From positions 3,418,572 to 3,482,571 of the forward strand of contig NZ_CP022390.1 in assembly GCF_003076515.1 (NCBI RefSeq): a stretch of 64,000 nucleotides of DNA. Direction: 5' to 3'. Below the pieces are notes generated by a model. That model had not been told where the DNA came from. It saw only the letters and a program-made list of their open reading frames with translations, and did not search any database. The translations under genes and the position numbers were made by a program. Below are positions 18,011-27,211 of the stretch, piece after piece. Position 1 is the first letter of the stretch, and the number at the start of each line of letters is the position of its first letter. The DNA comes from Alcaligenes aquatilis. GTDB lineage: Bacteria; Pseudomonadota; Gammaproteobacteria; Burkholderiales; Burkholderiaceae_B.

Positions 18011-18721
18011 TCAGGCGCTTGGGGCCTTTTCCAGAGGAGAAAGGGCAAAACGATAGCCCGAGCCACGGATCGTTTCAATATGTTTGTCGTGTCCGCTAGG
18101 CTCCAGCGCCTTGCGCAAGCGACGGATATGGACGTCTACTGTGCGCTCTTCCACAAACACGTGGTCGCCCCAGACCTGATCCAGCAGTTGGGAGCGGGTG
18201 AAGACACGTTCGGTGTGCGTCATGAAGAAATGCAGCAGGCGAAACTCGGTAGGCCCAATGGTCAGTGCCATACCCTGGCTGGACAAGCGGTGCGTGCTGG
18301 GGTCCAACTGCAGGTCGCCAATGGAGATTACGTCATCGGTTAGCTGAGGTGCGCGGCGGCGCAACACAGCCTTGATGCGGGCAATCAGTTCTTTGGGCGA
18401 AAAGGGCTTGGTGATGTAATCGTCCGCGCCGGCTTCCAGACCATCGACCTTGTCCTGCTCCGAGCCTTTTGCCGTCAGCATGATGACTGGGATATGACGG
18501 GTACGTTCGTCCGAGCGCAGTTTGCGGGCCAGGTTAATGCCTGAGGAGCCGGGTAGCATCCAGTCCACCAGAATCAAATCAGGCAGCTCGGCGCGAATGA
18601 GGATCTGGGCTTGTTCGGCATCGAAGGCGCGCAGCACTTTATGGCCGGCAAAGGACAGATTGACAGAGATCAGCTCCTGGATTGCAGGCTCATCTTCCAC
18701 GACTAATATGCTTGTACTCAT
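18011..18721 (-). CDS. phoB: phosphate regulon response regulator
   Basis: A 236-residue OmpR/PhoB-family regulator. The receiver domain has Asp10, phospho-acceptor Asp53 (LVDWMLPG), Thr83 and Lys105 (ITKPFSPKEL). The C-terminal winged helix (about 135-232) includes RSQLLDQVWGD and ERTVDVHIRRLRKAL. It activates phosphate-scavenging genes when phosphate is scarce. ATG 18721 gives the canonical N-terminus MSTSILVVEDEP. No clear Pho box was found upstream. It is cotranscribed with phoR. Confidence 0.95.
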   Translation of the reverse strand: MSTSILVVEDEPAIQELISVNLSFAGHKVLRAFDAEQAQILIRAELPDLILVDWMLPGSSGINLARKLRSDERTRHIPVIMLTAKGSEQDKVDGLEAGADDYITKPFSPKELIARIKAVLRRRAPQLTDDVISIGDLQLDPSTHRLSSQGMALTIGPTEFRLLHFFMTHTERVFTRSQLLDQVWGDHVFVEERTVDVHIRRLRKALEPSGHDKHIETIRGSGYRFALSPLEKAPSA

Positions 18722-18851
18722 TGTTAGCTTCAGGCTGGTCCGATAAAAATAAAAGATGGTCAGGCAGGCTGTTTGTATTGCACTTGAGCGACTGGTAGTC
18801 AGGCGACTCAAGAGAAACACAGGGGGCGCTTCAATCCCTGACTGCACGTAA

Positions 18852-18872
18852 TAACGCCATCATATGGCGTTA
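18852..18872. promoter_or_regulatory. palindrome in the phoB-ubiE intergenic region
   Basis: A perfect 9-bp inverted repeat TAACGCCAT / ATGGCGTTA is separated by CAT. It lies 131 bases from the phoB start and 96 bases from the ubiE start and looks like an operator. The binding protein is unknown. Confidence 0.45.
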
Positions 18873-18967
18873 ATGTTTCAGGTTTGTGAATGTGTAAAAA
18901 AGGGCAGCGCTCAGCGAGCTGGATTTTCGTTTCTGTACCGGGAAATCTGCGTTACGATTATGCCATT

Positions 18968-19738
18968 ATGGAAAAACAGCGTCCTCAACACCCTACCGCC
19001 CAGCACGCCGATACGCACTTTGGCTTTCAAACCGTCGCTGAAAGTGAAAAAGCGGGCAAAGTTGCCCAAGTCTTTCATTCGGTGGCTAACAATTACGACA
19101 TTATGAACGATCTGATGTCGGGCGGCCTGCACCGTATCTGGAAAGCCTTCACTATCGGTCGAGCGGCTGTACGCCCCGGCATGAAAGTGCTGGATATCGC
19201 GGCGGGAACGGGCGATTTGACCAAGACCTTTGCGCGCCAGGCAGGTGCCGACGGCGAGGTTTGGCATACCGATATCAATAGCTCCATGCTGCGCGTGGGG
19301 CGTGACCGTTTGCAGGACAAGGGCATCATCACACCTGTTGCGGTCTGTGATGCCGAGCACCTGCCTTTTCCTGACGGTTATTTTGATCGCGTCTCGGTGG
19401 CCTTTGGTTTACGTAATATGACGCATAAAGATCGCGCACTGGCTGAAATGAAGCGGGTGTTGCGTCCAGGCGGCAAATTGCTGGTGCTGGAGTTTTCCCG
19501 TGTGGCCAAGCCCTTGCAGGCCCCGTATGACTGGTATTCCTTCAATATCCTGCCTCGCATTGGCAAATTCGTCGCCAAGGACGAGGAAAGCTATCGCTAT
19601 CTGGCTGAATCCATTCGCATGCATCCCGATCAGGACACTCTGGCTGACATGATGCGCGAAGTGGGGTTGGAGCGTGTGCAATATTTCAATCTGACAGCCG
19701 GTGTCGCTGCGCTGCATGAAGGCATCCGCCTGGATTGA
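18968..19738 (+). CDS. ubiE: ubiquinone/menaquinone C-methyltransferase
   Basis: SAM-dependent C-methyltransferase of ubiquinone (and menaquinone) synthesis, 256 residues. The UbiE signatures are [24 protein letters not shown] (about 37-60), the SAM motif [12 protein letters not shown] (74-85) and [27 protein letters not shown] 18968 gives an E. coli-like N-terminal length; the open frame continues upstream without similarity. It is the first gene of the ubi cluster ubiE - Tim44-like - ubiJ - ubiB. Confidence 0.95.
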   Translation: MEKQRPQHPTAQHADTHFGFQTVAESEKAGKVAQVFHSVANNYDIMNDLMSGGLHRIWKAFTIGRAAVRPGMKVLDIAAGTGDLTKTFARQAGADGEVWHTDINSSMLRVGRDRLQDKGIITPVAVCDAEHLPFPDGYFDRVSVAFGLRNMTHKDRALAEMKRVLRPGGKLLVLEFSRVAKPLQAPYDWYSFNILPRIGKFVAKDEESYRYLAESIRMHPDQDTLADMMREVGLERVQYFNLTAGVAALHEGIRLD

Positions 19739-19751
19739 GGCCGGGCCTACC

Positions 19752-19772
19752 CTCTCTCTCTATATATATATA
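19752..19772. repeat. CT/TA dinucleotide run
   Basis: A CT run followed by a TA run (about 21 bases) sits between the ubiE stop and its terminator. Confidence 0.6.
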
Positions 19773-19773
19773 G

Positions 19774-19802
19774 CGGCACCTTTGGGTGCCGTTCGTTTTT
19801 TG
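19774..19802 (+). terminator. Rho-independent terminator of ubiE
   Basis: CGGCACC, loop TTTG, GGTGCCG is followed by TTCGTTTTTT. It separates ubiE from the downstream ubi genes, so the Tim44-like gene needs its own promoter. Confidence 0.85.
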
Positions 19803-19960
19803 GCTTGTCATTTACGGTAAAAAAAACATGGTGCATGAGAACTTGTCATGTTAATGTTCAGCTTATCGTAAGTTTTCTTGAATATTCGACTGGGATGGCT
19901 TGGCCGCGGGCTTTAAAGCTCTGTGTCTTAAACGCGTGTTCTGGTCAGGAGTTTGTGACT

Positions 19961-20953
19961 ATGTCTGGACGGCTTTCTCGTTACTTCATGGCTGCTGTAC
20001 TGGCCTTTAGCACCGGCGCTTTGCTGACCGTTTCTTATGATGCGGAAGCACGTCGCATGGGTGGTGGATCCAGCTTTGGCCGCCAATCCTCCAATATCAC
20101 CAGCAATCGCTCGGCAGCGACGCCTCCTGCTGCAGCGAATAATGCCACTCGTTCGGCTGCTCCTGCCGCTGGCGCTGCTGCTGCCGGTACGGCCGCAGCG
20201 GGTACCGCTGCCAAGTCGGGCATGTCCCGCTTCCTGGGCCCGATCGCCGGTATCGCTGCAGGTCTGGGTATTGCTGCCTTGCTGTCCAGCATGGGTCTGG
20301 GCGGCGCTTTCCTGGAAATGATGTCCAGCCTCTTGCTGATTGGTCTGGTTATCTTCGCTGTTCTGTTCATTGTGCGTCGTTTCCGTGGCTCGGCTGCTCG
20401 CCCTGCCATGCAACAGGCCGGTGGCCAGTCCATGATGCGTAATGCCGATCCGGCACCGAGCCCCTGGCAACAACCACAGGCTGCGCCAGCACCTGCGCCT
20501 GCTGCCGCTCCTGCTGCTCAGCCCGCTGCTGCCGCCGCTGTTCCCGCACCTCCAGTAGACGAAAGCTGGTTCATTCCCGGTGATTTCGACACACCGACCT
20601 TCCTGGCCAATGCTAAGACGCAGTTCGTGGAAATCCAGAAACTGTGGGACAAGGGTGATGTGGAACAATTGCGTGCCTTCCTGACCGACGATTTGCTCAA
20701 AGAAGCCTCTCCTCAGATTGCTCAGCGCCAGGGCGAGAACGTGACCCAAGTGGTTCTGCTCAATGCTGAGCTGCTGGGCATCGAGAAAGTGGCCGACGGC
20801 CATCTGGCCAGCGTGCGCTACTCCGGTATGTTGCGCGAAGAGGCGGGTGCCGAAGCCTTCCGCTTTGAGGAAGTCTGGAATCTGTTCAAGGCCGATGGCG
20901 CAGGCTGGCTGCTGGCTGGTATTCAGCAGATCCCGGTTGACCCCAACGCTTGA
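19961..20953 (+). CDS. Tim44-like domain membrane protein
   Basis: A 330-residue envelope protein. There is an N-terminal signal sequence (SRYFMAAVLAFSTGALLTVS), a Gly/Ser stretch (MGGGSSFGRQSS), an Ala-rich linker, and two hydrophobic segments (about 90-111 and 116-135). After an Ala/Pro-rich spacer comes a C-terminal Tim44-like domain (about 205-328; FLANAKTQFVEIQKLWDKGD through the FEEVWNL stretch). Bacterial Tim44-like proteins are poorly characterised. Insertion between ubiE and ubiJ is noteworthy. ATG 19961 follows CAGGAG. Confidence 0.85.
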   Translation: MSGRLSRYFMAAVLAFSTGALLTVSYDAEARRMGGGSSFGRQSSNITSNRSAATPPAAANNATRSAAPAAGAAAAGTAAAGTAAKSGMSRFLGPIAGIAAGLGIAALLSSMGLGGAFLEMMSSLLLIGLVIFAVLFIVRRFRGSAARPAMQQAGGQSMMRNADPAPSPWQQPQAAPAPAPAAAPAAQPAAAAAVPAPPVDESWFIPGDFDTPTFLANAKTQFVEIQKLWDKGDVEQLRAFLTDDLLKEASPQIAQRQGENVTQVVLLNAELLGIEKVADGHLASVRYSGMLREEAGAEAFRFEEVWNLFKADGAGWLLAGIQQIPVDPNA

Positions 20954-20967
20954 TCTTTGTCTATACA

Positions 20968-21003
20968 AACAGCCGCCTTCTAATCCAGGCGGCTGTTCTG
21001 TTA
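20968..21003 (+). terminator. terminator of the Tim44-like gene
   Basis: An 8-bp perfect stem CAGCCGCC / GGCGGCTG with a 10-base loop is followed by TTCTGTTAT. The T tract is interrupted. Confidence 0.6.
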
Positions 21004-21133
21004 TGAGCGCTCTCGCTTCTCTGTGATTCCCTTTGCCCGTGTTCCTGTCGTCCTGTACATCCGGCCGTGTCTGTGTCGGGTTAAACTGGCTGTTTTAATT
21101 GGACTGGTTTACTCGCTGCGGCAGTAGACTTGC

Positions 21134-21763
21134 ATGGACATGCTTGGTATCCCTTCATTCCTAGAACCTGGCGCCGTGGGCGTGCGTTTGCTGAACGCCT
21201 TGCTTGATCGCGAGGATTGGGCGCGTGAGCGTTTGCGCAGCTATGCAGGTAAAACCGTCTCGCTGATTGTGGGCCGTTTGCAACTGGTCTACACCATCAG
21301 TTCTCAGGGAAAGCTGGAGCAGGGCCATCCTGCCGTGGTGCCCGATGTCACGCTGACTCTTCCTCAGAACAAGCTGCCCGAATTGCCTCAAATCCTGCAA
21401 GACGGCGATTTCAGCCGAGTGACGCAGTTAATGCATGTGCAAGGTGAAGCCGGTCTGGCCAATCTGGTGTCGGACCTGGCCGCTAATCTGCGTTGGGATG
21501 CCGAGCACGATCTGGCCCAAATTGTTGGTGATGTCATGGCAGTGCGTCTGTTTAGCGGTGCGCGCCGGGCGTTTACCGGCTTGCGGGATCTGGGCCAGCG
21601 TCTGGCCGGCAATGCCAGCGAATACCTGACTGAAGAAAGTGGCTTGCTGGTGACGCGTCCCGAGCTTGACCGGCTGCGCGAGCAATCAGCCGTTTTGACT
21701 CAGCGCCTGGACAAATTGGACCAGCGTTTGAATCGTCTTGATACGCGTCGGCGGGAGTCCTGA
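21134..21763 (+). CDS. ubiJ: ubiquinone biosynthesis accessory factor UbiJ
   Basis: A 209-residue SCP2-domain protein, the lipid-binding partner of UbiK in the aerobic Ubi metabolon. The N-terminal SCP2 fold spans about 15-115, and the C-terminal helix (about 175-206) reads as a coiled coil ([19 protein letters not shown]), as expected for UbiJ. It sits 2 bases before ubiB. The start could be ATG 21134 or ATG 21140; neither has a strong ribosome-binding site. Confidence 0.88.
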   Translation: MDMLGIPSFLEPGAVGVRLLNALLDREDWARERLRSYAGKTVSLIVGRLQLVYTISSQGKLEQGHPAVVPDVTLTLPQNKLPELPQILQDGDFSRVTQLMHVQGEAGLANLVSDLAANLRWDAEHDLAQIVGDVMAVRLFSGARRAFTGLRDLGQRLAGNASEYLTEESGLLVTRPELDRLREQSAVLTQRLDKLDQRLNRLDTRRRES

Positions 21764-21765
21764 GC

Positions 21766-23322
21766 ATGTTCTCCTTGTGCCGTTTGCTGACCATTTTGCT
21801 GGTTGTATTCCGTTATCGCCTGGACGAGCTGGTGCTGTCGAGTATCCGCCATCCCTGGGCTTACCGGTTGTTGCGCGTTGTGCGCCTGGGTCGCAAACCC
21901 AAGCTGCCGCGCGGTGTGCGCTTGCGTTTGGCCCTGGAAAGCTTGGGGCCTATCTTCGTCAAGTTCGGTCAGGTGCTCTCTACCCGCCGGGATCTGATTC
22001 CGCTGGATATCGCCGAGCAACTGGCTTTGTTGCAAGATCGTGTGCCCCCCTTTCCCTCCGAGGTGGCCGAGGCCACGATTCTGAAGGCTTTGGGTGCGTC
22101 GCCTTATGAGCTGTTCAAGAAGTTTGATCGTGAGCCCATCGCCTCGGCGTCGATTGCTCAGGTTCACTTTGCTGAGCTGCATGATGGCCGCGAAGTGGCC
22201 GTCAAGGTATTGCGTCCTGGTATGCGCGAGGTCATCCACAAAGATCTGCGCTTGATGCGTGTGCTGGCCGGGTTTATGGAACGCCTGGGCCCTGATGCCC
22301 GTCGCCTGAAACCGCGTGAGGTGGTGGCCGAGTTCGACAAGTACTTGAATGACGAGCTGGATCTGATCCGTGAAGCCTCCAATTGCAGTCAGTTGCGCCG
22401 CAATTTCACCAAAGATGTAGAGCGGACTGAGTTGCTGATCGTGCCCGAAGTGCATTGGGATTATTGCGCCTCGACCGTGTTCACCATGGACCGTATGAAG
22501 GGCATTCCGGTCAACCAGATTGACCGCTTGCGCGCCGCCAATGTGGACTTGAAAGACCTGGCTCGTAAAGGGGTGGAGATTTTTTTCACCCAGGTGTTTA
22601 CCGACGGTTTTTTCCATGCCGACATGCACCCCGGTAATATTTACGTCTCGGACGCACCGGAATCGTTGGGCCGTTACATTGCCCTGGACTTTGGTATCGT
22701 GGGGTCTCTGTCCGAGTTCGACAAAAACTATCTGGCGCAAAACTTCTTGGCTTTCTTCCGGCGCGATTATCGTCGGGTCGCTCAATTGCATATTGAGTCC
22801 GGCTGGGTGCCACCTGAAACCCGCGAAGAGGAGCTGGAAGGTTCGGTGCGCGCGGTATGTGAGCCGTATTTTGACCGGCCCTTGTCCGAGATCTCCCTGG
22901 GGCAAGTGCTGTTACGCCTGTTCCAGACGTCGCGCCGGTTCAATGTAGAAATTCAGCCGCAGCTGGTGCTGCTGCAGAAAACCCTTCTGAATGTGGAAGG
23001 GATGGGGCGGGACCTGGATCCGGAACTGGATCTGTGGGATACCGCCAAACCGTATCTGGAAAAGTGGATGTACCAGCGTATTGGTCCATCGGGCTTTTAC
23101 TCGCGTTTGAAACAGGAAGCCGGGCAGTGGGCCCAGATCATGCCGCAGCTTCCGCGTCTGGTTTATTCCAGCTTGAATAGACCGGAGACAGGGCAGGCGT
23201 TGAACCAGGAACTTAAGCTGTTGCGCCAGTCGCAGCAGCAGACTAACCGATTGCTGACGGCCTTGTGTGCGGTATTGGCGCTTGCGGTCGGTGTGGCCAT
23301 CTGGGCTTTGGTGGGGCGATAA
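21766..23322 (+). CDS. ubiB: ubiquinone biosynthesis ATPase-like protein UbiB
   Basis: Atypical kinase of the ABC1/ADCK/UbiB family required for aerobic ubiquinone synthesis, 518 residues. The family motifs are KFGQ in the N-terminal extension ([11 protein letters not shown], about 65-75), the Ala-rich nucleotide loop [13 protein letters not shown] (about 124-136), DMHPGNIYV and ALDFGIVG (DFG). Two C-terminal membrane helices end at residue 518 ([20 protein letters not shown]). It is translated directly behind ubiJ. Confidence 0.95.
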   Translation: MFSLCRLLTILLVVFRYRLDELVLSSIRHPWAYRLLRVVRLGRKPKLPRGVRLRLALESLGPIFVKFGQVLSTRRDLIPLDIAEQLALLQDRVPPFPSEVAEATILKALGASPYELFKKFDREPIASASIAQVHFAELHDGREVAVKVLRPGMREVIHKDLRLMRVLAGFMERLGPDARRLKPREVVAEFDKYLNDELDLIREASNCSQLRRNFTKDVERTELLIVPEVHWDYCASTVFTMDRMKGIPVNQIDRLRAANVDLKDLARKGVEIFFTQVFTDGFFHADMHPGNIYVSDAPESLGRYIALDFGIVGSLSEFDKNYLAQNFLAFFRRDYRRVAQLHIESGWVPPETREEELEGSVRAVCEPYFDRPLSEISLGQVLLRLFQTSRRFNVEIQPQLVLLQKTLLNVEGMGRDLDPELDLWDTAKPYLEKWMYQRIGPSGFYSRLKQEAGQWAQIMPQLPRLVYSSLNRPETGQALNQELKLLRQSQQQTNRLLTALCAVLALAVGVAIWALVGR

Positions 23323-23403
23323 GTGTGATCTCTCCGCAACGCGTCAGTTTTTTTGTGGCTGACATATTTCTGATAACTGCAGGTTCTACGATAGACGCAG
23401 GTC

Positions 23404-23427
23404 CGCCAGCTGATTGTTAAGCTGGCG
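23404..23427 (+). other. hairpin after ubiB
   Basis: A perfect 8-bp stem CGCCAGCT / AGCTGGCG, 82 bases after the ubiB stop, is followed only by CTTTCC. It may be a weak terminator or an RNA structure before the diiron gene. Confidence 0.35.
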
Positions 23428-23496
23428 CTTTCCGGCGCCTTCCGGACGGTAAATGGCCGCCCTCAAGGAACCGCTTGATTCTTTTTAGGAATCGTT

Positions 23497-24366
23497 ATGC
23501 TTTACCATGACTTATTTAAATCCATGGAAGCGGTGCGCTGGAATTTCGCGCATGACATACCGTGGGATGACTTTGATGGCAGCAAGCTCACAGACGAGCA
23601 GGCCTACACCATCAAAATGAACGCCATTACCGAGTGGGCTGCCTTGCCTGCTACCGAAATGTTCCTGCGTGACAATAAAGATGACAGCGACTTTTGCGCC
23701 TTTATGTCCGTGTGGTTCTTCGAGGAACAAAAGCACTCGCTGGTTTTGATCGAATACCTGCGCCGTTTCCGCCCCGAGCTGATGCCCACCGAAGAAGAGC
23801 TGCATAAAGTGCGCTTTGACTTTGATCCGGCCCCAGCCATGGAAACGCTGATGCTGCACTTTTGCGGCGAAGTGCGCCTGAATCACTGGTACCGTCGTGC
23901 CGCCGACTGGCACACTGAGCCTGTGATCAAGGCCATCTACAAGATTGTGGCTCAGGACGAGGCCCGTCACGCCGGTGCTTACCTGCGCTACATGAAGCGT
24001 GCTCTGGTGCATAAGGGTCAGGAATTTGGCCTGCAAGCCCGTCTGGCTTTCTCCAAGATCGGTGTTCTGATGGCCTCGGCGCATCGTACCGCTCAAGCGT
24101 TGCACCCCACCAACTTGCATGTGAACAAAGCCATGTTCCCGGACGATACGGTGCAGTCCAAGCTGCCATCGCCCGGTTGGCTGGAAACCTGGCTGGATAC
24201 GCAGATTCGCTTCGACAAGGAATGGGAGCACAAGGTTAGCTCTCGCATCTTGCACAATATGTCGCTGTTGATGGGTAGCTCCTTTGAAACCGTGCAGGAG
24301 TTGAACCGCTACCGCAAGGATCTGGCACGCCAGGTCGGCTCGGACTCGACTCTGGTTCAGGCTTGA
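23497..24366 (+). CDS. ferritin-like diiron protein (acyl-ACP desaturase/R2-like fold)
   Basis: A 289-residue helical protein with a complete diiron ligand set in E, ExxH, E, ExxH order: Glu46 (ITEWAA), Glu77/His80 (EEQKH), Glu125 (GEVRLNHWY) and Glu155/His158 (DEARH). This pattern is that of R2-like oxygen-activating proteins and acyl-ACP desaturases. It suggests oxidation of a substrate rather than iron storage, but the reaction is unknown. It has a good ribosome-binding site (AGGA) and ends one base before the rfaE2 start, so it is probably coupled to it; ubiB lies upstream. A quinone- or lipid-modifying role is inference from context only. Confidence 0.82.
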   Translation: MLYHDLFKSMEAVRWNFAHDIPWDDFDGSKLTDEQAYTIKMNAITEWAALPATEMFLRDNKDDSDFCAFMSVWFFEEQKHSLVLIEYLRRFRPELMPTEEELHKVRFDFDPAPAMETLMLHFCGEVRLNHWYRRAADWHTEPVIKAIYKIVAQDEARHAGAYLRYMKRALVHKGQEFGLQARLAFSKIGVLMASAHRTAQALHPTNLHVNKAMFPDDTVQSKLPSPGWLETWLDTQIRFDKEWEHKVSSRILHNMSLLMGSSFETVQELNRYRKDLARQVGSDSTLVQA

Positions 24367-24367
24367 T

Positions 24368-24850
24368 ATGAGCGTACGTTTCGAGGCTAAGGTGCTGGGT
24401 CTGGATGCCTTGCGTGAGGCTATGGAACAGGGGCGCCTGGCGCGCCCGCTGGTCTTTACCAACGGTGTGTTTGATATCCTGCACCGTGGACATGTCAGCT
24501 ACCTGGACGAAGCGGCCCAATTGGGTGCTTCGCTGATTGTCGGTGTGAATACTGACGCCTCGGTGCGACGTTTGAACAAGGGGCCGGAGCGCCCCATCAA
24601 CCCTGAACAGGATCGTGCCGCTTTGCTGGCTGCGCTGGCTTGTGTGGATGCGGTGGTCTTGTTTGACGAAGACACACCCGAAGCCTTGATCGCGGCACTG
24701 CGCCCGGACTTGATCGTCAAGGGCGGTGACTACGATATGGAAGCCTTGCCAGAAACGGCTTTAGTGCGTAGCTGGGGAGGCGATGCGGTCGCCATTCCTT
24801 TTGAGTTTCAGCGCTCGACCACGGCCCTGGTTAAAAAGCTGCGTGACTAA
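24368..24850 (+). CDS. rfaE2: D-glycero-beta-D-manno-heptose 1-phosphate adenylyltransferase
   Basis: A 160-residue nucleotidyltransferase corresponding to the C-terminal domain of E. coli HldE, encoded alone as is common in beta-proteobacteria. It activates heptose 1-phosphate to ADP-heptose for LPS inner core. The nucleotide-binding motif is FTNGVFDILHRGHVSYL (HxGH, about 31-47), followed by GVNTDASVRRLNKGPERP. It begins one base after the diiron gene stop. Confidence 0.93.
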   Translation: MSVRFEAKVLGLDALREAMEQGRLARPLVFTNGVFDILHRGHVSYLDEAAQLGASLIVGVNTDASVRRLNKGPERPINPEQDRAALLAALACVDAVVLFDEDTPEALIAALRPDLIVKGGDYDMEALPETALVRSWGGDAVAIPFEFQRSTTALVKKLRD

Positions 24851-24871
24851 ACAAGCGGTATTGAAGGATTG

Positions 24872-24898
24872 AATCCCGGCATAGTCCGGGATTTTTTT
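24872..24898 (+). terminator. Rho-independent terminator of rfaE2
   Basis: ATCCCGG and CCGGGAT form a stem with a short loop followed by a seven-T run, 22 bases after the stop codon. Confidence 0.92.
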
Positions 24899-25118
24899 GT
24901 CTGTTTGATCCAGGCATCGTGTCTTGTACACAAAGACAAGGACATGAGCACTGAAGTTGTCCGCGCAGGGCTTGGCGTTGTTTCGTTTGCGTTTGGATGG
25001 CGCTGCTGATGGATCTGACATTGCTGCTGTGAGCAAAGAGCGCGACGTGTATATCTCGGGCTTTCAGAATCTCAAGGATTCAATGGGAGCGCTTTGCTGC
25101 AGTCTTGCCTGGGTCGCT

Positions 25119-26456
25119 TCAGGACGCCGGTTGTAGCAGATCGTTCACGGCCCGCAGGTCGTTTTCGCTCAGCGTGCCGCTGGCTGCTTTCAAGCGTAGG
25201 CTGTTCATCAGAACGTCATAACGGGCTTGGGCCAGACTGCGCTGTGCTTCGTAAAGCTGCTGCTGGGCATTGAGCACATCGATATTCACACGCACACCGA
25301 CCTCGTAAGCCAGCTTGTTGGCCTCCAGAGCGTCTTGGCTGGACTTGGTGGCCGCTTCCAGTGCCTGCACACGGACCAGACCCGAGGTGACGCCGGAGAA
25401 GTACTGGCGCGTCTGCTGGATGGACTGCTCAATGGCGAACTGGTGATCGTAGCGGGCCTGTTGCAGGCGCGAGCTTTGTTCACGGACTTGAGAGCTGGTT
25501 TCGCCGCCTCGGAAAATGGGGATACTTAGCTCCAGACCGACGGCGCTGTTCAGAGAACGTGGGCCACCGCCAGCTTGGCCAAACAGGGTCTGGTCGCTGC
25601 CGCTGCCGGTCTGGGCTTTCAAGGCCAGGGTAGGTTCGTGCAGGGCCTGGGTGCTTTTCAACTGCTCTTGGGCGGCACGTGCCTTGATATCGGCCAGTGC
25701 CACACTTAAACCGGATTGGCTGGACTGATCCAACCAGTCTTGTAGATTTGCAGGTTGTGGGGCGGGCAGACGCAAAGGCTCACGTAGGCGAGCCAGTGTT
25801 TCATAACGCTCCAGCGTCAGCGCCGCCAGCTTGTCCTGAGCCACTTGCAGGGCATTTTCCGCTTGCAAGACGCTAGCTCGTGTCAGATCCAGACGCGATT
25901 TGGCTTCGTAGGTATCGGTAATCGTGGTGCCGCCCAGTTGAAAATTCTGGTCAGCGGCGCGCAATTGCTCGTCAATGGCAGCTTGCTGGGCTTTCAAGGT
26001 AGATAGCGCATCTTGTGCTGCCAGCACATCAAAATAGCGTTGGCTGACGCGTAGCATCAAGTCTTGTCGATCCAGCGCCAGTTGAATATCGGCACCCTGC
26101 GCCAATAACTGAGCGCGTTCGTAACGAGCCCAGGCGTTGCGGTTGTAAACCGGTTGGCTCAGTGTGAGTGCCCAGGCGGCTCGGTCGCTGGAGTGTTGAT
26201 TGGACAGCTTGCTGGTTTGGCGGCGCTCTTGCAGTTCGGCTGTGCCGATGGCGCTGATCTGTGGCAACAATTGTGCTCGACTCTGCGGCACTTGTTCTTG
26301 GTCGGCTTGATGTGCTGCCTGAGCCGCGCCAAATTGCGGTTCACGAGCCAGGGCCTGATTCCAGGCTTGCAGCAGGTCTTGCGACTGGGCCGTGCTGCTT
26401 AAGGCAAGCAGGCAGAGCAGCGTCAGGCGCAAGGAGGTCATGAACCGCATAGGCAC
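25119..26456 (-). CDS. tolC: TolC family outer-membrane channel protein
   Basis: A 445-residue outer-membrane efflux channel of the TolC type I secretion family. There is a signal peptide (LTLLCLLALSSTAQS) and two repeated efflux-protein halves with long helices (about 25-215 and 230-430), including QDALEANKLAYEVGVRVNIDVLNAQQQLYEAQRSLAQARYDVL, split here only by normal variation. A GTG at 26456 directly abuts the pcm stop; ATG 26450 two codons later is equally possible. It is cotranscribed behind pcm. Confidence 0.9.
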   Translation of the reverse strand: MPMRFMTSLRLTLLCLLALSSTAQSQDLLQAWNQALAREPQFGAAQAAHQADQEQVPQSRAQLLPQISAIGTAELQERRQTSKLSNQHSSDRAAWALTLSQPVYNRNAWARYERAQLLAQGADIQLALDRQDLMLRVSQRYFDVLAAQDALSTLKAQQAAIDEQLRAADQNFQLGGTTITDTYEAKSRLDLTRASVLQAENALQVAQDKLAALTLERYETLARLREPLRLPAPQPANLQDWLDQSSQSGLSVALADIKARAAQEQLKSTQALHEPTLALKAQTGSGSDQTLFGQAGGGPRSLNSAVGLELSIPIFRGGETSSQVREQSSRLQQARYDHQFAIEQSIQQTRQYFSGVTSGLVRVQALEAATKSSQDALEANKLAYEVGVRVNIDVLNAQQQLYEAQRSLAQARYDVLMNSLRLKAASGTLSENDLRAVNDLLQPAS

Positions 26457-27137
26457 TTAAAAGCGGAATTGTGAAACGGCCGTGCCGCGCAAAGGTTTGA
26501 TCCAGGTGTCGAACAGCGGTGTGGTATCGAAGCTGGCGGCGCTGGTGCGAGTAATACGCACGGCTGTCATGACCGGGTTTTGACCGACCACCACCACCAG
26601 ACGGCCCCCGATACAGAGCTGGTACTTCAAGGCATCAGGAATGGTGGGCACGGAGCCGGTGACCAAAATGGCGTCGTACTCGGTGGTGCCCCAGCCGGCA
26701 TGTGCATCGCCCACTTCAACCTTGACGTTGCGTACATTGTTGCGCTGCAGGTTTTCCTGGGCAAAAGCGGCCAGTTTGCTGTCAATTTCGACGGAGGTGA
26801 CTTGTTGGGACAGGTGAGCCAGCAAAGCGGCCTGATAGCCCGAGCCGGTACCAATTTCCAGCACACCGTCGCTAGACTGCAAAAGCAGCTCTTGAGCCAA
26901 ACGGGCTTCCACTTTGGGCGAGAGCATGGTCTCGTGCGTGTCCACGGCATTGATGATCAGTGGCAGTTCGGTGTCCGAAAAGGCCGAAGAGCGCAAAGAC
27001 GAGGGAACAAAGCGTTCGCGCTGGACCTCGACCAATGCTTGCAGCACGTTTTCGTCGGATACGTTCCAGGGACGGATCTGTTGTTCCACCATGTAGTAAC
27101 GGGCACGTTCGAGTTCAGACAGCGCAATATGGTTCAT
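26457..27137 (-). CDS. pcm: protein-L-isoaspartate O-methyltransferase
   Basis: A 226-residue SAM-dependent enzyme that starts repair of isoaspartyl residues in aged proteins. It has a conserved N-terminal RYYMVEQQIRPWNV, a substrate-side region NAVDTHETMLSPKVEARLAQELL, and the SAM motif VLEIGTGSGYQAALLA (about 96-111). The ribosome-binding site GGAAG precedes ATG 27137. It leads a two-gene operon with the tolC-type gene. Confidence 0.92.
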   Translation of the reverse strand: MNHIALSELERARYYMVEQQIRPWNVSDENVLQALVEVQRERFVPSSLRSSAFSDTELPLIINAVDTHETMLSPKVEARLAQELLLQSSDGVLEIGTGSGYQAALLAHLSQQVTSVEIDSKLAAFAQENLQRNNVRNVKVEVGDAHAGWGTTEYDAILVTGSVPTIPDALKYQLCIGGRLVVVVGQNPVMTAVRITRTSAASFDTTPLFDTWIKPLRGTAVSQFRF

Positions 27138-27211
27138 AGCTTCCAGAAAACTAAAGGCTTGGCAAAGAGCCGATTATAAGCCAGCGCATCGATAAAGAGG
27201 CGCAGTCGGGC

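Noticed and set aside
18722..18850. Pho box upstream of phoB
   Set aside because: No pair of CTGTCAT-like units with proper spacing was found on either strand.
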